Below are positions 17,327 to 26,308 of a DNA stretch of 64,000 nt, piece after piece. The notes below the pieces were generated by a model, which was given only the letters and a program-made list of their open reading frames with translations, did not search any database and was not told where the DNA came from. Each line of letters begins with the position of its first letter. Within the stretch, counting starts at the first letter, position 1. The stretch covers positions 1 to 64,000 of the forward strand of contig NZ_NQWI01000008.1 in assembly GCF_002532535.1 (NCBI RefSeq), given 5' to 3'. Both the position numbers and the translations under genes were made by a program. This DNA comes from Candidatus Viridilinea mediisalina (GTDB taxonomy: Bacteria; Chloroflexota; Chloroflexia; Chloroflexales; Chloroflexaceae).

Positions 17327-17525
17327 TGTTAGCACGAAAAAGTTCTGGGCCACGACGTTGGCTGAGCCTGTCGAAGCCAACCTCGCGGTGGCTTCGACAG
17401 GCTCAGCCAACGCGCCGCTGGCTGAGCCTGTCGAAGCCAGCCTGTCGAAGCCAACCTCGCGGTGGCTTCGACAGGCTCAGCCAACGCGACACATCCCTAC
17501 GAGCCCAAGGCTTCTTCGCGCTAAC
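17327..17525. mobile_element. GTTAG-family MITE, expanded copy (199 bp)
   Basis: The ends are GTTAGCACGAAAAAGTTCTGGGC and GCCCAAGGCTTCTTCGCGCTAAC. The inside holds several CTTCGACAGGCTCAGCC arms in both directions, with one 14-bp duplication (AGCCTGTCGAAGCC). No exact target duplication. A GC hairpin (CGGGGGCGGC / GCCGCCCCCG) follows at 17534-17558. Confidence 0.75.
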
Positions 17526-17587
17526 AAAGTTCTTCGGGGGCGGCGAAGCCGCCCCCGAACCCCCACACAATACCAAAAAGAGACACT

Positions 17588-18061
17588 ATGCACACGCTCA
17601 TCTTAGGCTTAGGCAACCCCATTCTCAGCGACGATGCGGTGGGCATCTTAGTGGCTGATGAGATTCAGGCGCTCTTGGAGCAGCAAGGGCCGCGCACGGA
17701 CGTGACGGTCGAGACGGCGAGTTTGGGTGGCTTGGCGCTGATGGAGCGCATGTTGGGCTATGAGCGGGTGATTCTGATTGATGCCCTCTGGCGCACCCAT
17801 GAAGCGCCGGGGCTCTTGTTGCGTTTGGGGCTCGATGATCTTGCGCTGCCACAGACAACCGAGCGGAGTGTGTCGCCTCATGATACCAGTTTGGGCATAG
17901 CGTTGGCGTTGGGGCGACAATTGGCGTTGCCCGTGCCTGAAGAGATCATTATCTATGCAATTACGGTACAATCTATTCTTGAAGTAAGTAGTGATCCGTC
18001 GCCCGCCGTAGCTGCGGCGGTACCGCAGGCGGTGGCGGCGGTGTTGGCTGAATTGGAGTAA
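17588..18061 (+). CDS. Hydrogenase maturation endopeptidase (HyaD/HycI family)
   Basis: A 157-aa protein with LGLGNPILSDDAVG at the N-terminus, which holds the first nickel-sensing acidic residue, then VILIDAL and SPHDTSLGIALALG with the His used by the family. Such proteases clip the C-terminal peptide of NiFe large subunits once nickel is inserted. Gene order and the 27-residue tail of the preceding large subunit agree. AAGAGA lies before the ATG. Other maturation genes (hypABCDEF) are not in the window. Confidence 0.92.
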   Translation: MHTLILGLGNPILSDDAVGILVADEIQALLEQQGPRTDVTVETASLGGLALMERMLGYERVILIDALWRTHEAPGLLLRLGLDDLALPQTTERSVSPHDTSLGIALALGRQLALPVPEEIIIYAITVQSILEVSSDPSPAVAAAVPQAVAAVLAELE

Positions 18062-18065
18062 AGCT

Positions 18066-18665
18066 ATGGTTTCACCCGAATTGCTCCGCCGCTATGCCTT
18101 TTTTGGCGGGTTGAATGCCGAGCAACTGGCGTCCTTGGCCAAGGCAGCGGATGAGGTGGTACTTGAGGGCGGGAATACGCTCTTTCGTGAGGGCGAGGCG
18201 CTGCACAGCCTCTATCTGGTAGTTGATGGGCGGGTTGCGATTACGATGGAGCTACCGGAGGTAGGCAACCGTTCAGCGGTACAATTACCCGATACGCCCA
18301 TGCGCGAAGCGGTCGTAAGCATGGTCAGTGCAGGCGCCGTGGTTGCTTGGTCGGCGCTGGTGCCGCCTTATGTGGCCACCTCGGGGGCCCGGACGGATAG
18401 TGCGTGCCGCTTGGTGGCCTTGGATTGCCGTGATCTGCGCGAGTCGTTCGATCAAGACCCCCACTTTGGCTACCTGATGCTGACAAAGGTAGCGCAGGCG
18501 GCGCGTGATCGCATCCGCGATCTGCATACTGAGATGTTGGGGGGGGTAAGACGAGCTTTTTGGAGAGAGACAGAGAATTTCACCACAGAGACACAGAGAA
18601 CACAGAGAGGTTTGTGGCATGGCAATCACCATACCACGTGGCACACGCTGGAGTGCCGGCTTTAG
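18066..18665 (+). CDS. Cyclic-nucleotide-binding-domain protein; 3' end runs into repeat DNA
   Basis: A 199-aa reading frame, 4 bp after the protease gene, with GGAG upstream. Residues about 8-145 form one Crp-like cNMP-binding domain (TLFREGEALHSLYLVVDGRVAI); no HTH follows. The family end is probably near residue 160. There, eight Gs (18539-18546) are followed by TAAG; with seven Gs the protein would stop at residue 160. As written it reads on through a CACAGAG repeat and into a MITE, giving about 39 repeat-encoded residues. Likely a sensor or partner of the hydrogenase operon; function inferred from position. Confidence 0.75.
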   Translation: MVSPELLRRYAFFGGLNAEQLASLAKAADEVVLEGGNTLFREGEALHSLYLVVDGRVAITMELPEVGNRSAVQLPDTPMREAVVSMVSAGAVVAWSALVPPYVATSGARTDSACRLVALDCRDLRESFDQDPHFGYLMLTKVAQAARDRIRDLHTEMLGGVRRAFWRETENFTTETQRTQRGLWHGNHHTTWHTLECRL

Positions 18666-18722
18666 CCGGCTAAAGCCGGCACTCCAACGCCAAGCCATAG
18701 ACCTTTCAGACAGACTCTGAGG
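18625..18722. mobile_element. TGTCTGAAAA-family palindromic element
   Basis: The palindrome CTGGAGTGCCGGCTTTAGCC...GGCACTCCAAC and the right end CCTTTCAGACAGACTCTGAGG are present. It overlaps the end of the preceding reading frame. A hairpin with CCCCTCTCCCGC / GCGGGAGAGGGG follows at 18750-18775. Confidence 0.7.
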
Positions 18723-18843
18723 CACGCAATGAACCGCGTTGCCTTCGCCCCTCTCCCGCGTGGCGGGAGAGGGGACGGGGGTGAGGGCCATCTAGGGCTT
18801 CCCCAAGCCTTATTTTTGGCTTCACGTCAAATATTCTACCCAC

Positions 18844-20092
18844 TCACAACTTCACCCACACAAGCCGATCAAATCCGAGCGCAACAATCGCGTAGGTGTG
18901 TAGGCGCAGGCTGGCCCCATAGACGTTCTGCAGGATGGCGCAGTACGCTTCGGCTTTCTGGGTTGCCTCGGCTAGGCGGGTCTGTACCAACGGTAGAGCC
19001 GCCAACTCCTCGCGGGGCGTGGTTTTTGCCGCTTCACTGCTCAGGCGCAACTCGCTCAAGGGCAGGTATTTGAACTCTAGCAGGGCGTCTTGCAGCGCGG
19101 AGCTACGCAGATCCGGGCGTACCAGCAGGGTCAGATCGGCGTAACTGCGCTCAAGGGCCGGTTCGGAATCGACCACATAGAGCCGGTCGTTGAAGAGGAG
19201 GGTTAGGAAGGCCATCTTGACGGTGAGTTCGTTGGCCCAGCGGTAGTCGCGGTTGTCGAGTGCGCGGAAGTAGGTCGTTTCGATAAACTCACACAAGGGC
19301 TGGAGTTCGCCCCGGTGGAAGAGTGCCTGGGCCGCTGCACTGGCCGTCTGCTGCTCGTGGGCCGGCAAGACCCGTGTGCGTAACTGTTCGGCGTAGAGGC
19401 TGCGTATCACCAAGTTGGGCACACGAAAGCGCAACTGCACCATCTCGGTATAGCCATCGAGGGTCAGCACGCCGAAGTAGTAGAGCAGCGAGACCATGAA
19501 GGTCGCGTCTTTGGCCTGATCGAGCACATCGGCCACACCAAAGCTCTGCGCCAGCGTATCAATCACCAGCGGGTTGGCCTCATCGAGTGCCGTTGTCATA
19601 CTCGTCAATCAGCAGATAGAGGCGCTGTGGGGTGTCTGCGACCGCAGCCAGGAGTGACTGCAACGAACGGAGCGCATCGGTGGGATGCAAGGTAATCGGG
19701 TGGTTCAGCCAGGCTTGGTAGCGCACACTGAACAGCTCAATGGCCCCATTCATATGAGCATGCAGCGCTTGGCTAATCTGCTCAACCTCACCTTGCGGAC
19801 TGACCAGCGAGAAGTCCCAGCGTAGAATGAAGTAGTTGTTGCGGCGTGGCGTCGGATTGTGACCAATCGCCAGATCGCCAAACAACTGCTCAAAGGCTGG
19901 CGCTTTGGCCACATCGTAGTAGTTTTCGAGCGTCGAGAGCCAGAGGCTCTTGCCGAAGCGCCGTGGGCGCAGGAAGACCAGGTGCATCCCAGCCGCTTCG
20001 ACTAGCGGAATGCAGGATGTGCGGTCAATGTAGTGATAGCCTTCGGTGCGAATTTTGTAGAAGTCGCTGATCCCGTAGGGTAAGTTGAGCAT
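18844..20092 (-). pseudogene. AAA-ATPase_like / PD-(D/E)XK family protein, internally deleted and frameshifted
   Basis: The 5' part (20092-19580, 170 aa) has the family start LPYGISDFYKIRTEGYHYIDRT and the ATP-binding RPRRFGKSLWLS, and stops just after LLIDEYDN. The 3' part (from about 19608, other frame) resumes at LVIDTLAQSFGVADVL and holds the nuclease-like domain YADLTLLVRPD...LLEFKYL. In intact relatives well over 100 residues lie between these points. A deletion at about 19595 with a frame change explains it. These proteins are common, often multicopy, and of unclear function. Probably inactive. Confidence 0.8.
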
Positions 20093-20105
20093 CTGGTCTA
20101 CTCCT

Positions 20106-20154
20106 TTTCATTGGTTCGTGTTGGCGGCTGCGCCGCCAACACGAACCAATGAAA
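20106..20154. terminator. Long GGCGGC-core palindrome
   Basis: TTTCATTGGTTCGTGTTGGC pairs with the inverted sequence ending at about 20153. A GGGGGCGGC/GCCGCCCCC hairpin and a GGTTGGCAGCG-TAG-CCGCCAACC hairpin follow up to 20225. It separates two minus-strand genes and is symmetrical, so direction is unclear. Confidence 0.5.
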
Positions 20155-20251
20155 TTTCTTCGGGGGCGGCAAAGCCGCCCCCGACCCCCCTTTATTGTAC
20201 CGGGTTGGCAGCGTAGCCGCCAACCCAGCACAAAAAGGCGTAGCCCCAACG

Positions 20252-23116
20252 CTAACGCTGTACCAATGGCAAGAAGACCCTCGCCGGTTCGCTTACGCTT
20301 GTCCCACGGAAGTCTTGGTCACTCAGGTTGCCCGTCACGCTGACGCTGCGGCTCGCCGGGCTAAAGTGGTACCCGTCCAGCGTCGGGGTGAGCGTGTAGC
20401 TGCCCGTTGGGACGCCCTCAAGGGTGTAGCTGCCATCGGCGCCACTTGTTGCCGTGCGTGTCCCGTCCGTGACGCTGACCCCGGCGAGGCCATTGCCCGC
20501 GTTGGTGGTGATGCGCCCGCTGATGCGGTAGTTCGAGGCCGCAAGCGTGATCGTGCTGCTGGCCTGTTCACCCAAACGTGCCCCTACGGGATTGCTCAGG
20601 CTGAGGGTGAAGCTGATCTCGGCGCTGGCGAGTTGGCTGGTGTTGAGCGGGATGCTGATCTGTTGGCGCGTCTCGCCCGCCGCGAAGCTGAGGTTTCCCA
20701 GGGCGGCTACGCCGTCTGCGCCGCTGCTGCGGTACTGCACCGTCACCGGGCCGCTCGTGGCTGCGCTGAGTTGCACCTCCACCGTGACGCTGCTGCTACC
20801 GTGGGCTACGGCGTAGTCCGCCTGGCTGAAGTTGAGCGTCGGGATCGTCGCGCCCGCAATTGGGGTAAGGTGCATGTGCAGATCAAGCACCTCCGGTGGC
20901 ACACCAGCCATAGCGCTGACGCGCCGCTCGTAGCCGGGCGCCTCCACGGTGACATACCAGCAGCCCAGGGCCACGTCCCAGCCGTAGTAGCCATCCGCGC
21001 CAGTGATCTGCGGGTTGACCTGCGGATCGATCAGGTTGGGATCGGGCATGGCGACCACACCAAGCGCCTCATCAGCGGGAGGGAGATCGTCCCATGTACG
21101 ATTGCCCAGCGTATCCGGCGTCTCACAGGTGAGCGGCGCCGTATCGAGCGGCCCGCTCTTGGGCGCATAGCTCGGCACCTGGAAGAGTTGCACCACGGCA
21201 CCCGCAATCGGCTGGTTGGTGGTCGCATCGCGCACAAAGCCGCTCGGATCGTAGAGCACCACGCGGCCCAACAGCTCACTCAGGGACTCAGCGGCGCAAC
21301 GGTAGCTCAGCGCCAACGCGCCCGTCGCCACCTGCGCGGCGGGAATCGTCGTGCTGAAGATGCCACTGCCGGTGGGCGCTTCGCTCATCGGGAAACTGGC
21401 GCTCCCCAAGGTGACCGTCGCCGTCATCGGCGTTGTGCCATCGGCGCAACTGAGCGGCAGTTCCACCTGCAGATCGCGGCGCTGCGGATTGGCCATCCCC
21501 ACCGCCACTTGGCCAGTGGAGGGATTGGTACTCACCGAGGCACCATTGCCAGTGATCAGCGCACGGGAGGCCAACGGGCGCTGGAAGAGCGCATCAATAT
21601 TGTTGGTCGTCGCATCCTTCGCCACCGCCACGAGGTCGGCTTGGGCCGCACTAGCGCGGCGGTTGTAGAACTGGCTACGGTGAGTAGCCGGATCGAAGAA
21701 GCTCACCCGGTAGCTACCCACCGGCAGACGGGAAAAACTGTAGCGCCCCTCGGCATCACTCAGCGCAGAGGCCATCGTCAGCCAGCGCTCCTCATCACCC
21801 GCCAGACGCAACTGCGCTACCACGCGCACCCCGCGTAGCGCCGCGCCCGTCTCGTCACGCACCTGACCCGCCAGCGCACCCAACTCACTCGCCAGCACAA
21901 AATCCTTACCCTGCACATCGCTCGTCAGCACAAAGGCATGCTGCGGCGGCGCAAAACGCTGCACCGGCAGGGCCACCAGCGTCACCGCACCCTGGGGCAC
22001 ATTGGTGAGCGTATAGCTACCCGTCGCATCGGTGGTAGTGGTTTGGCCACGGGCCGCCAGCGTCACCCCGGCGATTCCCGCGCCCGCCGCATCAGTGACA
22101 CGCCCGTGGATCGTGGCCGTCTGGATGGTGAGTGGGTTGCGCGGGATGGTGGCTTGGCCAGAACTGTTGTCGCCCCAGCAGCGCAACGCCCCGCCCGCCG
22201 TGATTGCACAGGTGTGAACCCCACCAGCGCTGACCTGGCTGACGGTGCCGAGATCGCCAGGCACCTCCGTCTGGCCAGACCTATTGTCGCCCCAGCAGTG
22301 CAGCACCCCGCCCGCCGTGAGCGCACAGGTGTGATCGCCACCGGCGCTGACCTGGCTGACGGGGCCGAGGTCTTCCGGCACGTCCGTCTGGCCAGTAATG
22401 TTGCCTTGCCGATCCGTGTTGTTGCCCCAGCAGTGCAACGCCCCGCCCGCCGTGAGCGCACAGGTGTGAGCCCAACCGGCACTGACCTAGCTGACCGTGC
22501 CGAGACCGCTAGGCACGTCCGTCTGGCCAGTAACGTTGCCTTGCCAATCCGTATTACGTCCCCAGCAGCGCAGCGCCCCGCCCTCAGTGATAGCACAGGT
22601 GTGATAGTCACCGGCGCTGACCTGGCTGACTGTGCCGAGATCGCTAGGCACGTCCCTCGGGCCATACTGGTTGGAGCCCCAGCAGTGCAGCGCCCCGCCC
22701 GCCGTGATCGCACAGGTGTAACTCTCACCGGCGCTGACCTGCTTCACTGCGCCGAGGTCGCTAGGCACGTCCGTCTGGCCTTGCCAGTTGTTGCCCCAGC
22801 AGTGCAGCGCCCCACCTGCCGTGATCGCACAGGTGTGACTCCCACCGACGCTGGCATGGCTGACCGTACCGAGGTCGGCAGGTAGTGTACTATTGCCCCC
22901 CCAGCAGTACAACTGCCCCGCTGCGTTGATCACACAGGTGGTGTTGCCCCTAGCTTCAACCACGGGCAAAACACCCCCCACCGGCGTATCTGCCGCTCGG
23001 GCTACCATTGGCGCTGGCGCATCCGTGGCCGTCGTGGCTGGGGTGGGCATGGCGCCAACAACGAGTAGCGCGAAGAGCGCTACGATGGCGAGTGGATAGA
23101 AGCAGCGATGGGTCAT
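20252..23116 (-). pseudogene. Secreted RCC1-repeat / carboxypeptidase-regulatory / Calx-beta protein with an in-frame amber codon
   Basis: One continuous frame of 954 codons is split only by TAG at 22487-22489, where neighbouring repeats have CAG (LGTVSQVSAG). A signal peptide (about 1-27) is followed by about eight RCC1-like units (CAITAGGALHCWG), two carboxypeptidase-regulatory-like folds (GRVTDAAGAGIAGV, GQVRDETGAALRGV), a middle region, a Calx-beta domain (about 745-850), a third regulatory-like fold, and the terminal SEPARVFLPLVQR. Clearly exported, with adhesion or binding domains; the exact role is unknown. A single C-to-T change explains the stop, so it is a recent lesion, a readthrough gene or a sequence error. 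Confidence 0.8.
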
Positions 23117-23310
23117 GTGGGTCTCCTTTGGCTGGGGTGAATATTGTGGGGCTATTATAGCAGGTGGTGATCTTCATGTGAATGATGTGGCGTTGGTGGA
23201 GTATCAGGATTTGCTTATGGAACGCGGACAAACGACCTGCTAGGTGGGCGCCGTGCAGCCACCATGCGTAGCCCCACAGACCCAACGGCGCACACCTGGC
23301 AGGTCTGAGA

Positions 23311-23546
23311 GGCTGTCTGAAAAATCTATGTTAGTGCGAAAAAGCTCTGGGCCGCGCCGCTTGGCTTCGACAGGCTCAGCCAGCGGCGCGGTGGCTGAGC
23401 CTGTCGAAGCCCCCGCGCCGCCCCCATCAAGCCCAAGGCTTTTTCGCGCTAACAAATCTATACGACTGGCGTTGGAGTGCCGGCTTCAGCCGGCTAAAGC
23501 CGGCACTGCAACGCATGCCCACGAGCTTTTCAGACAGTTTCTGAGG
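23311..23546. mobile_element. TGTCTGAAAA-family element interrupted by a nested MITE
   Basis: The left end GAGGCTGTCTGAAAAATCTAT (from 23309) and the right end CTTTTCAGACAGTTTCTGAGG (to 23546) belong to one element. Its core palindrome is CTTCAGCCGGCTAAAGCCGGC at 23482-23502. The GTTAG-family copy at 23330-23453 is inserted near its left end. Confidence 0.75.
23330..23453. mobile_element. GTTAG-family MITE with 8-bp target duplication AAATCTAT
   Basis: A 124-bp element with ends GTTAGTGCGAAAAAGCTCTGGGC and GCCCAAGGCTTTTTCGCGCTAAC. AAATCTAT occurs immediately left (23322-23329) and right (23454-23461). The insertion is inside another repeat, so the order of events is readable. Confidence 0.88.
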
Positions 23547-23559
23547 TGCCAACGGCCCA

Positions 23560-24050
23560 TGAGACCTCGCAGGTGCGGCGCGGTGGGATCGTTGACGTCC
23601 TCATGGTGGCGGCACGCGCCCCACCTGCCAGGTTTTAAGGGCAGACAGAACGTTTGCTTCGGTAGCGACCGATAGGGCTTTGGGATGCCCAGGATGGCCC
23701 TCACCCCCTACCCCCTTCGGCAAGCGGCCCCTGAGCTTGTCGAAGGGCAGGGCACCGCCTCTCCCACGTTGTGGGAGAGGGGCGAAGGCATCGCGGTTTT
23801 TGTGTGTTCTTTTGCGCTTTTTTGCGGCAATGAATACGTTTTCTTTTCGCCCTTAAACGCATGGCGGGAAGGATGAGATGGCCATTGCGTAACCGCCCAA
23901 GAACCCGGTAGGGGCGTAGCAGCGGCCCCCCAGGGATCGCGTTGCGTCGAGAAACATAGGCCGCTGCTACGCCCTCATGTCGGTGTTACGCCCTCCCGAT
24001 GCGCTGCCATGATGGTGCCGTTGGCATGCGACGGGATGCATGTGTTTGCC
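23560..24050. other. Gene-free stretch with minor repeats
   Basis: It holds a CCCCTACCCCCTTCGG...CCTCTCCCACGTTGTGGGAGAGGGG hairpin (23700-23782) and the inverted pair GGGGCGTAGCAGCGGCC / GGCCGCTGCTACGCCC (about 23911-23975). No convincing coding region is seen between the RCC1 gene and the rhodanese gene. Confidence 0.5.
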
Positions 24051-24078
24051 ATGAATTACGTAACAATTCCCGCCTCCC

Positions 24079-24951
24079 CTATTGCTCCAAGGGCTTCCTT
24101 GGATCATTGCCCCACTCATTCCATGAGCCGTCGTAGAGGGCGGCGCGTTGGCCGGTGGCGAGTTCTAGCGCGATGGCGACTGGGGTGGCTGAGACGCCGC
24201 CGTTGCAGTAGGTGACCACTTCGCGCTCGCTGAGGTTGTTGAGGGGTACTCCGGCTGCGGTGAAGCGGGCCTGTAGCTCGGCGGGGCTGGCGTAGGTGTG
24301 ATCTTCGGCGCTGAGTAGGCTTTGGTAAAAGACGTTGTATGCGCCGGGGATATGCCCACCACGAGCGGCACGCGACTCTTCGCCGTGGAACTCTTTGGCG
24401 TTGCGCGCATCAATCAGCACCAGATCGCTCCCAAGGGCAGCCAAGATTTGGTCGGCACTCTTGCGCATGTGCGGCTGGGGGCGGGGCGTGAAGGTGGCCG
24501 GGGGGTAGTTGGGCAGCTCACTGCTCATGGGGCGGCCTTCGGCCTGCCATTTGACGAGACCACCATTGAGAATGCGGGCGTGCTCGAAGCCGTAGTAGCG
24601 CAGCACCCAGAGCAGCCGCCCGGCAAACATCGAGAACCAATCATCGTAGGCAACGACGACCGTGTCATCGCCAATGCCTAAGTTGCCCAAGACCTGGGCG
24701 ATCTTGGTGGGCGGAGCGACCTGCACGAGTACGGGATCGTCAAGATCAACCAGATCGCTTGTCCAATCGAGATAGACCGCGCCAGGAATGTGGCTGGCAG
24801 CATAATCGTCGTGGCGGGCGGCATAGTGCGGTTTGGGCGCGGTTGGAGGCAGCACCGTGCCGCGCATATCTACGATGCGCAACCGAGGATGATCGAGATG
24901 CTCAGCCAGCCATGCGCTACTCACGAGCGGGCCAGCGGGAAGCTCAAGCAT
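24079..24951 (-). CDS. Two-domain rhodanese, thiosulfate or 3-mercaptopyruvate sulfurtransferase
   Basis: A 290-aa protein with an inactive N-terminal rhodanese domain (about 8-140, HIPGAVYLDW) and an active C-terminal one (about 165-285, HIPGAYNVFY). The catalytic loop is CNGGVSAT with the nucleophile at Cys249. A CNGGV-type loop fits thiosulfate or mercaptopyruvate sulfurtransferases; substrate preference cannot be read safely. AAGGAG lies 8 nt before the ATG. A heptamer array lies just upstream. Confidence 0.9.
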   Translation of the reverse strand: MLELPAGPLVSSAWLAEHLDHPRLRIVDMRGTVLPPTAPKPHYAARHDDYAASHIPGAVYLDWTSDLVDLDDPVLVQVAPPTKIAQVLGNLGIGDDTVVVAYDDWFSMFAGRLLWVLRYYGFEHARILNGGLVKWQAEGRPMSSELPNYPPATFTPRPQPHMRKSADQILAALGSDLVLIDARNAKEFHGEESRAARGGHIPGAYNVFYQSLLSAEDHTYASPAELQARFTAAGVPLNNLSEREVVTYCNGGVSATPVAIALELATGQRAALYDGSWNEWGNDPRKPLEQ

Positions 24952-24963
24952 GATGGGGACTCC

Positions 24964-25020
24964 TTATACCATTGTAGATTGTAGATTGTAGATTGTAGAT
25001 TGCCGAACATATTACAATCT
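24964..25020. mobile_element. TATACCA-family heptamer element (TGTAGAT x4), partial
   Basis: TTATACCAT is followed by four TGTAGAT heptamers and CCGAACAT. It lacks the longer right half seen at 47087 and 53068. Confidence 0.6.
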
Positions 25021-25098
25021 GGAGACATCCAAGGTATCTTGATGCCTCATGCCAGCCGGAGCCGGTAGATCCGCCCCGCTGGGGCGGCTCTACTACGC

Positions 25099-25569
25099 TC
25101 ATGGGGCCTGCCGCGCTTGGGCCAGGGCCACCAATTCTGGCAGGGTCAAGCCGGGTAGACGTAAGCCCCCAACCTGCACACGCTGACGGCGGATGCTCGG
25201 ATCGGCGGCAAGTGCTTGGCCCTCCGGCCCGGCCAGCCAGGCAAGCAGGGCCGCAAAGCCGTTAGGAGTAAGCGATTGTTCCAGACCAGCCAAGATAGCC
25301 CGCGCCAAGCCAGCAAGCTCGGAACCCTCTTCAGGGCGCAATGCGGCGGGCGGCAGGGCTACAATCTTGGCATCAGGCCCATCGGGTTGCACGAGTACCC
25401 GAATGAAATCTTCACCCTCACGCGGGCCACTGGCATCAAAGCCAACCACACTGCCCGCCCGCGCGCCCGCCTCTGCCTGCGCCTCCGCACCCATCAGCGC
25501 CACACGGGCACCAATGTCGAAGCCAAGCCCCTCGAACCAGACAATGCCATTGTGGTGGTGAGTGTTCAT
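25099..25569 (-). CDS. Uncharacterised protein, 156 aa
   Basis: Family not recognised. The protein is soluble, acidic and Ala/Gly/Leu-rich, with no signal or membrane segment. The N-terminus reads MNTHHHNGIVWFEGLGFD. A helical C-terminal half (about 80-150) includes LAGLARAILAGLEQSLTPNGF and RRQRVQVGGLRLPGLTLPELV. GAGG lies before the ATG. Codon use resembles its neighbours, so it is probably a real gene. It is flanked on its 5' side by a heptamer element. Confidence 0.6.
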   Translation of the reverse strand: MNTHHHNGIVWFEGLGFDIGARVALMGAEAQAEAGARAGSVVGFDASGPREGEDFIRVLVQPDGPDAKIVALPPAALRPEEGSELAGLARAILAGLEQSLTPNGFAALLAWLAGPEGQALAADPSIRRQRVQVGGLRLPGLTLPELVALAQARQAP

Positions 25570-25579
25570 GGTGGTGCCT

Positions 25580-25680
25580 CTTATACCATTTCAGATTGTA
25601 GATTGTAGATTGTAGATTGCCGAACATGGTTTCCCAATGCGGTTTCGCGTTCTTGATAATGCGAACGCTTCAAGTGTATT
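25580..25680. mobile_element. TATACCA-family heptamer element (AGATTGT x4)
   Basis: TTATACCATTTC, four AGATTGT-type heptamers, CCGAACATGGTTTCCCAATG and TTCGCGTTCTTGAT run in the same order as at 47087 (inverted there). The right terminal repeat is not conserved. Confidence 0.65.
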
Positions 25681-25685
25681 TGGGA

Positions 25686-26300
25686 TTAGTTTGGCTGCAA
25701 CGTATTCACGGCAACCGCATGCTGTGATTCAAAGGCGGCAATTGCATCCTCCTGCTGCTGCAAGAAGCCGAGTTGATCAACGCCATGGACAAGACAGTGG
25801 CGGGCAAAACCATCGATGGGAAAGGGTACGGCCCGTCCACCCGGCATGATCAAGCGCTGATTGGGCAGATCAATCTCTATCATGGTAGCAGGGTCTTCTT
25901 CAATATGGCTCAACAACTCGTGGTAGCTCTCTTCATCAATCGTCACCGGCAGCAGCCCAATTTTGAGCGCATTGTTGCGAAAGATGTCGGCAAAAGCTGG
26001 TGCAACCACAGCGCGAAAGCCGTAGCCCTGCAAAGCCCACGGCGCATGCTCACGCGAACTACCACAGCCAAAATTGCGCCCTGCTACCAGAATGGTTGCG
26101 CCCAACGCTTCAGGTCGGTTGAGCGCAAAATCGGGATTGAGCGAGCCGTCGGGCAAATAGCGCCACGCCTGAAAGAGCCCCTCAGCCAAACCAGCCTTAT
26201 CGGTAACCTTGAGGTAGCTTGCAGGAATGACCTGGTCGGTATCAATGTTTTCGATGGGCAAAGCGACCGCTTTGCCATTGATGGTTGTGATTGGTTCCAT
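25686..26300 (-). CDS. leuD: 3-isopropylmalate dehydratase, small subunit
   Basis: A 204-aa swivel domain of isopropylmalate isomerase, which interconverts 2- and 3-isopropylmalate in leucine synthesis. Signatures are DTDQVIPASYLK near the N-terminus and NFGCGSSREHAPWAL in the middle, followed by VVAPAFADIFRNNALKIG. The length fits the bacterial LeuD type. Its start is 8 bp from the stop of leuC on the same strand, so the two subunits are co-transcribed. Confidence 0.95.
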   Translation of the reverse strand: MEPITTINGKAVALPIENIDTDQVIPASYLKVTDKAGLAEGLFQAWRYLPDGSLNPDFALNRPEALGATILVAGRNFGCGSSREHAPWALQGYGFRAVVAPAFADIFRNNALKIGLLPVTIDEESYHELLSHIEEDPATMIEIDLPNQRLIMPGGRAVPFPIDGFARHCLVHGVDQLGFLQQQEDAIAAFESQHAVAVNTLQPN

Positions 26301-26308
26301 AGCGTTTT

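Noticed and set aside
20195-21838. 547-aa plus-strand frame
   Set aside because: It is antisense to the RCC1/Calx-beta gene, which has a signal peptide and recognisable domains.
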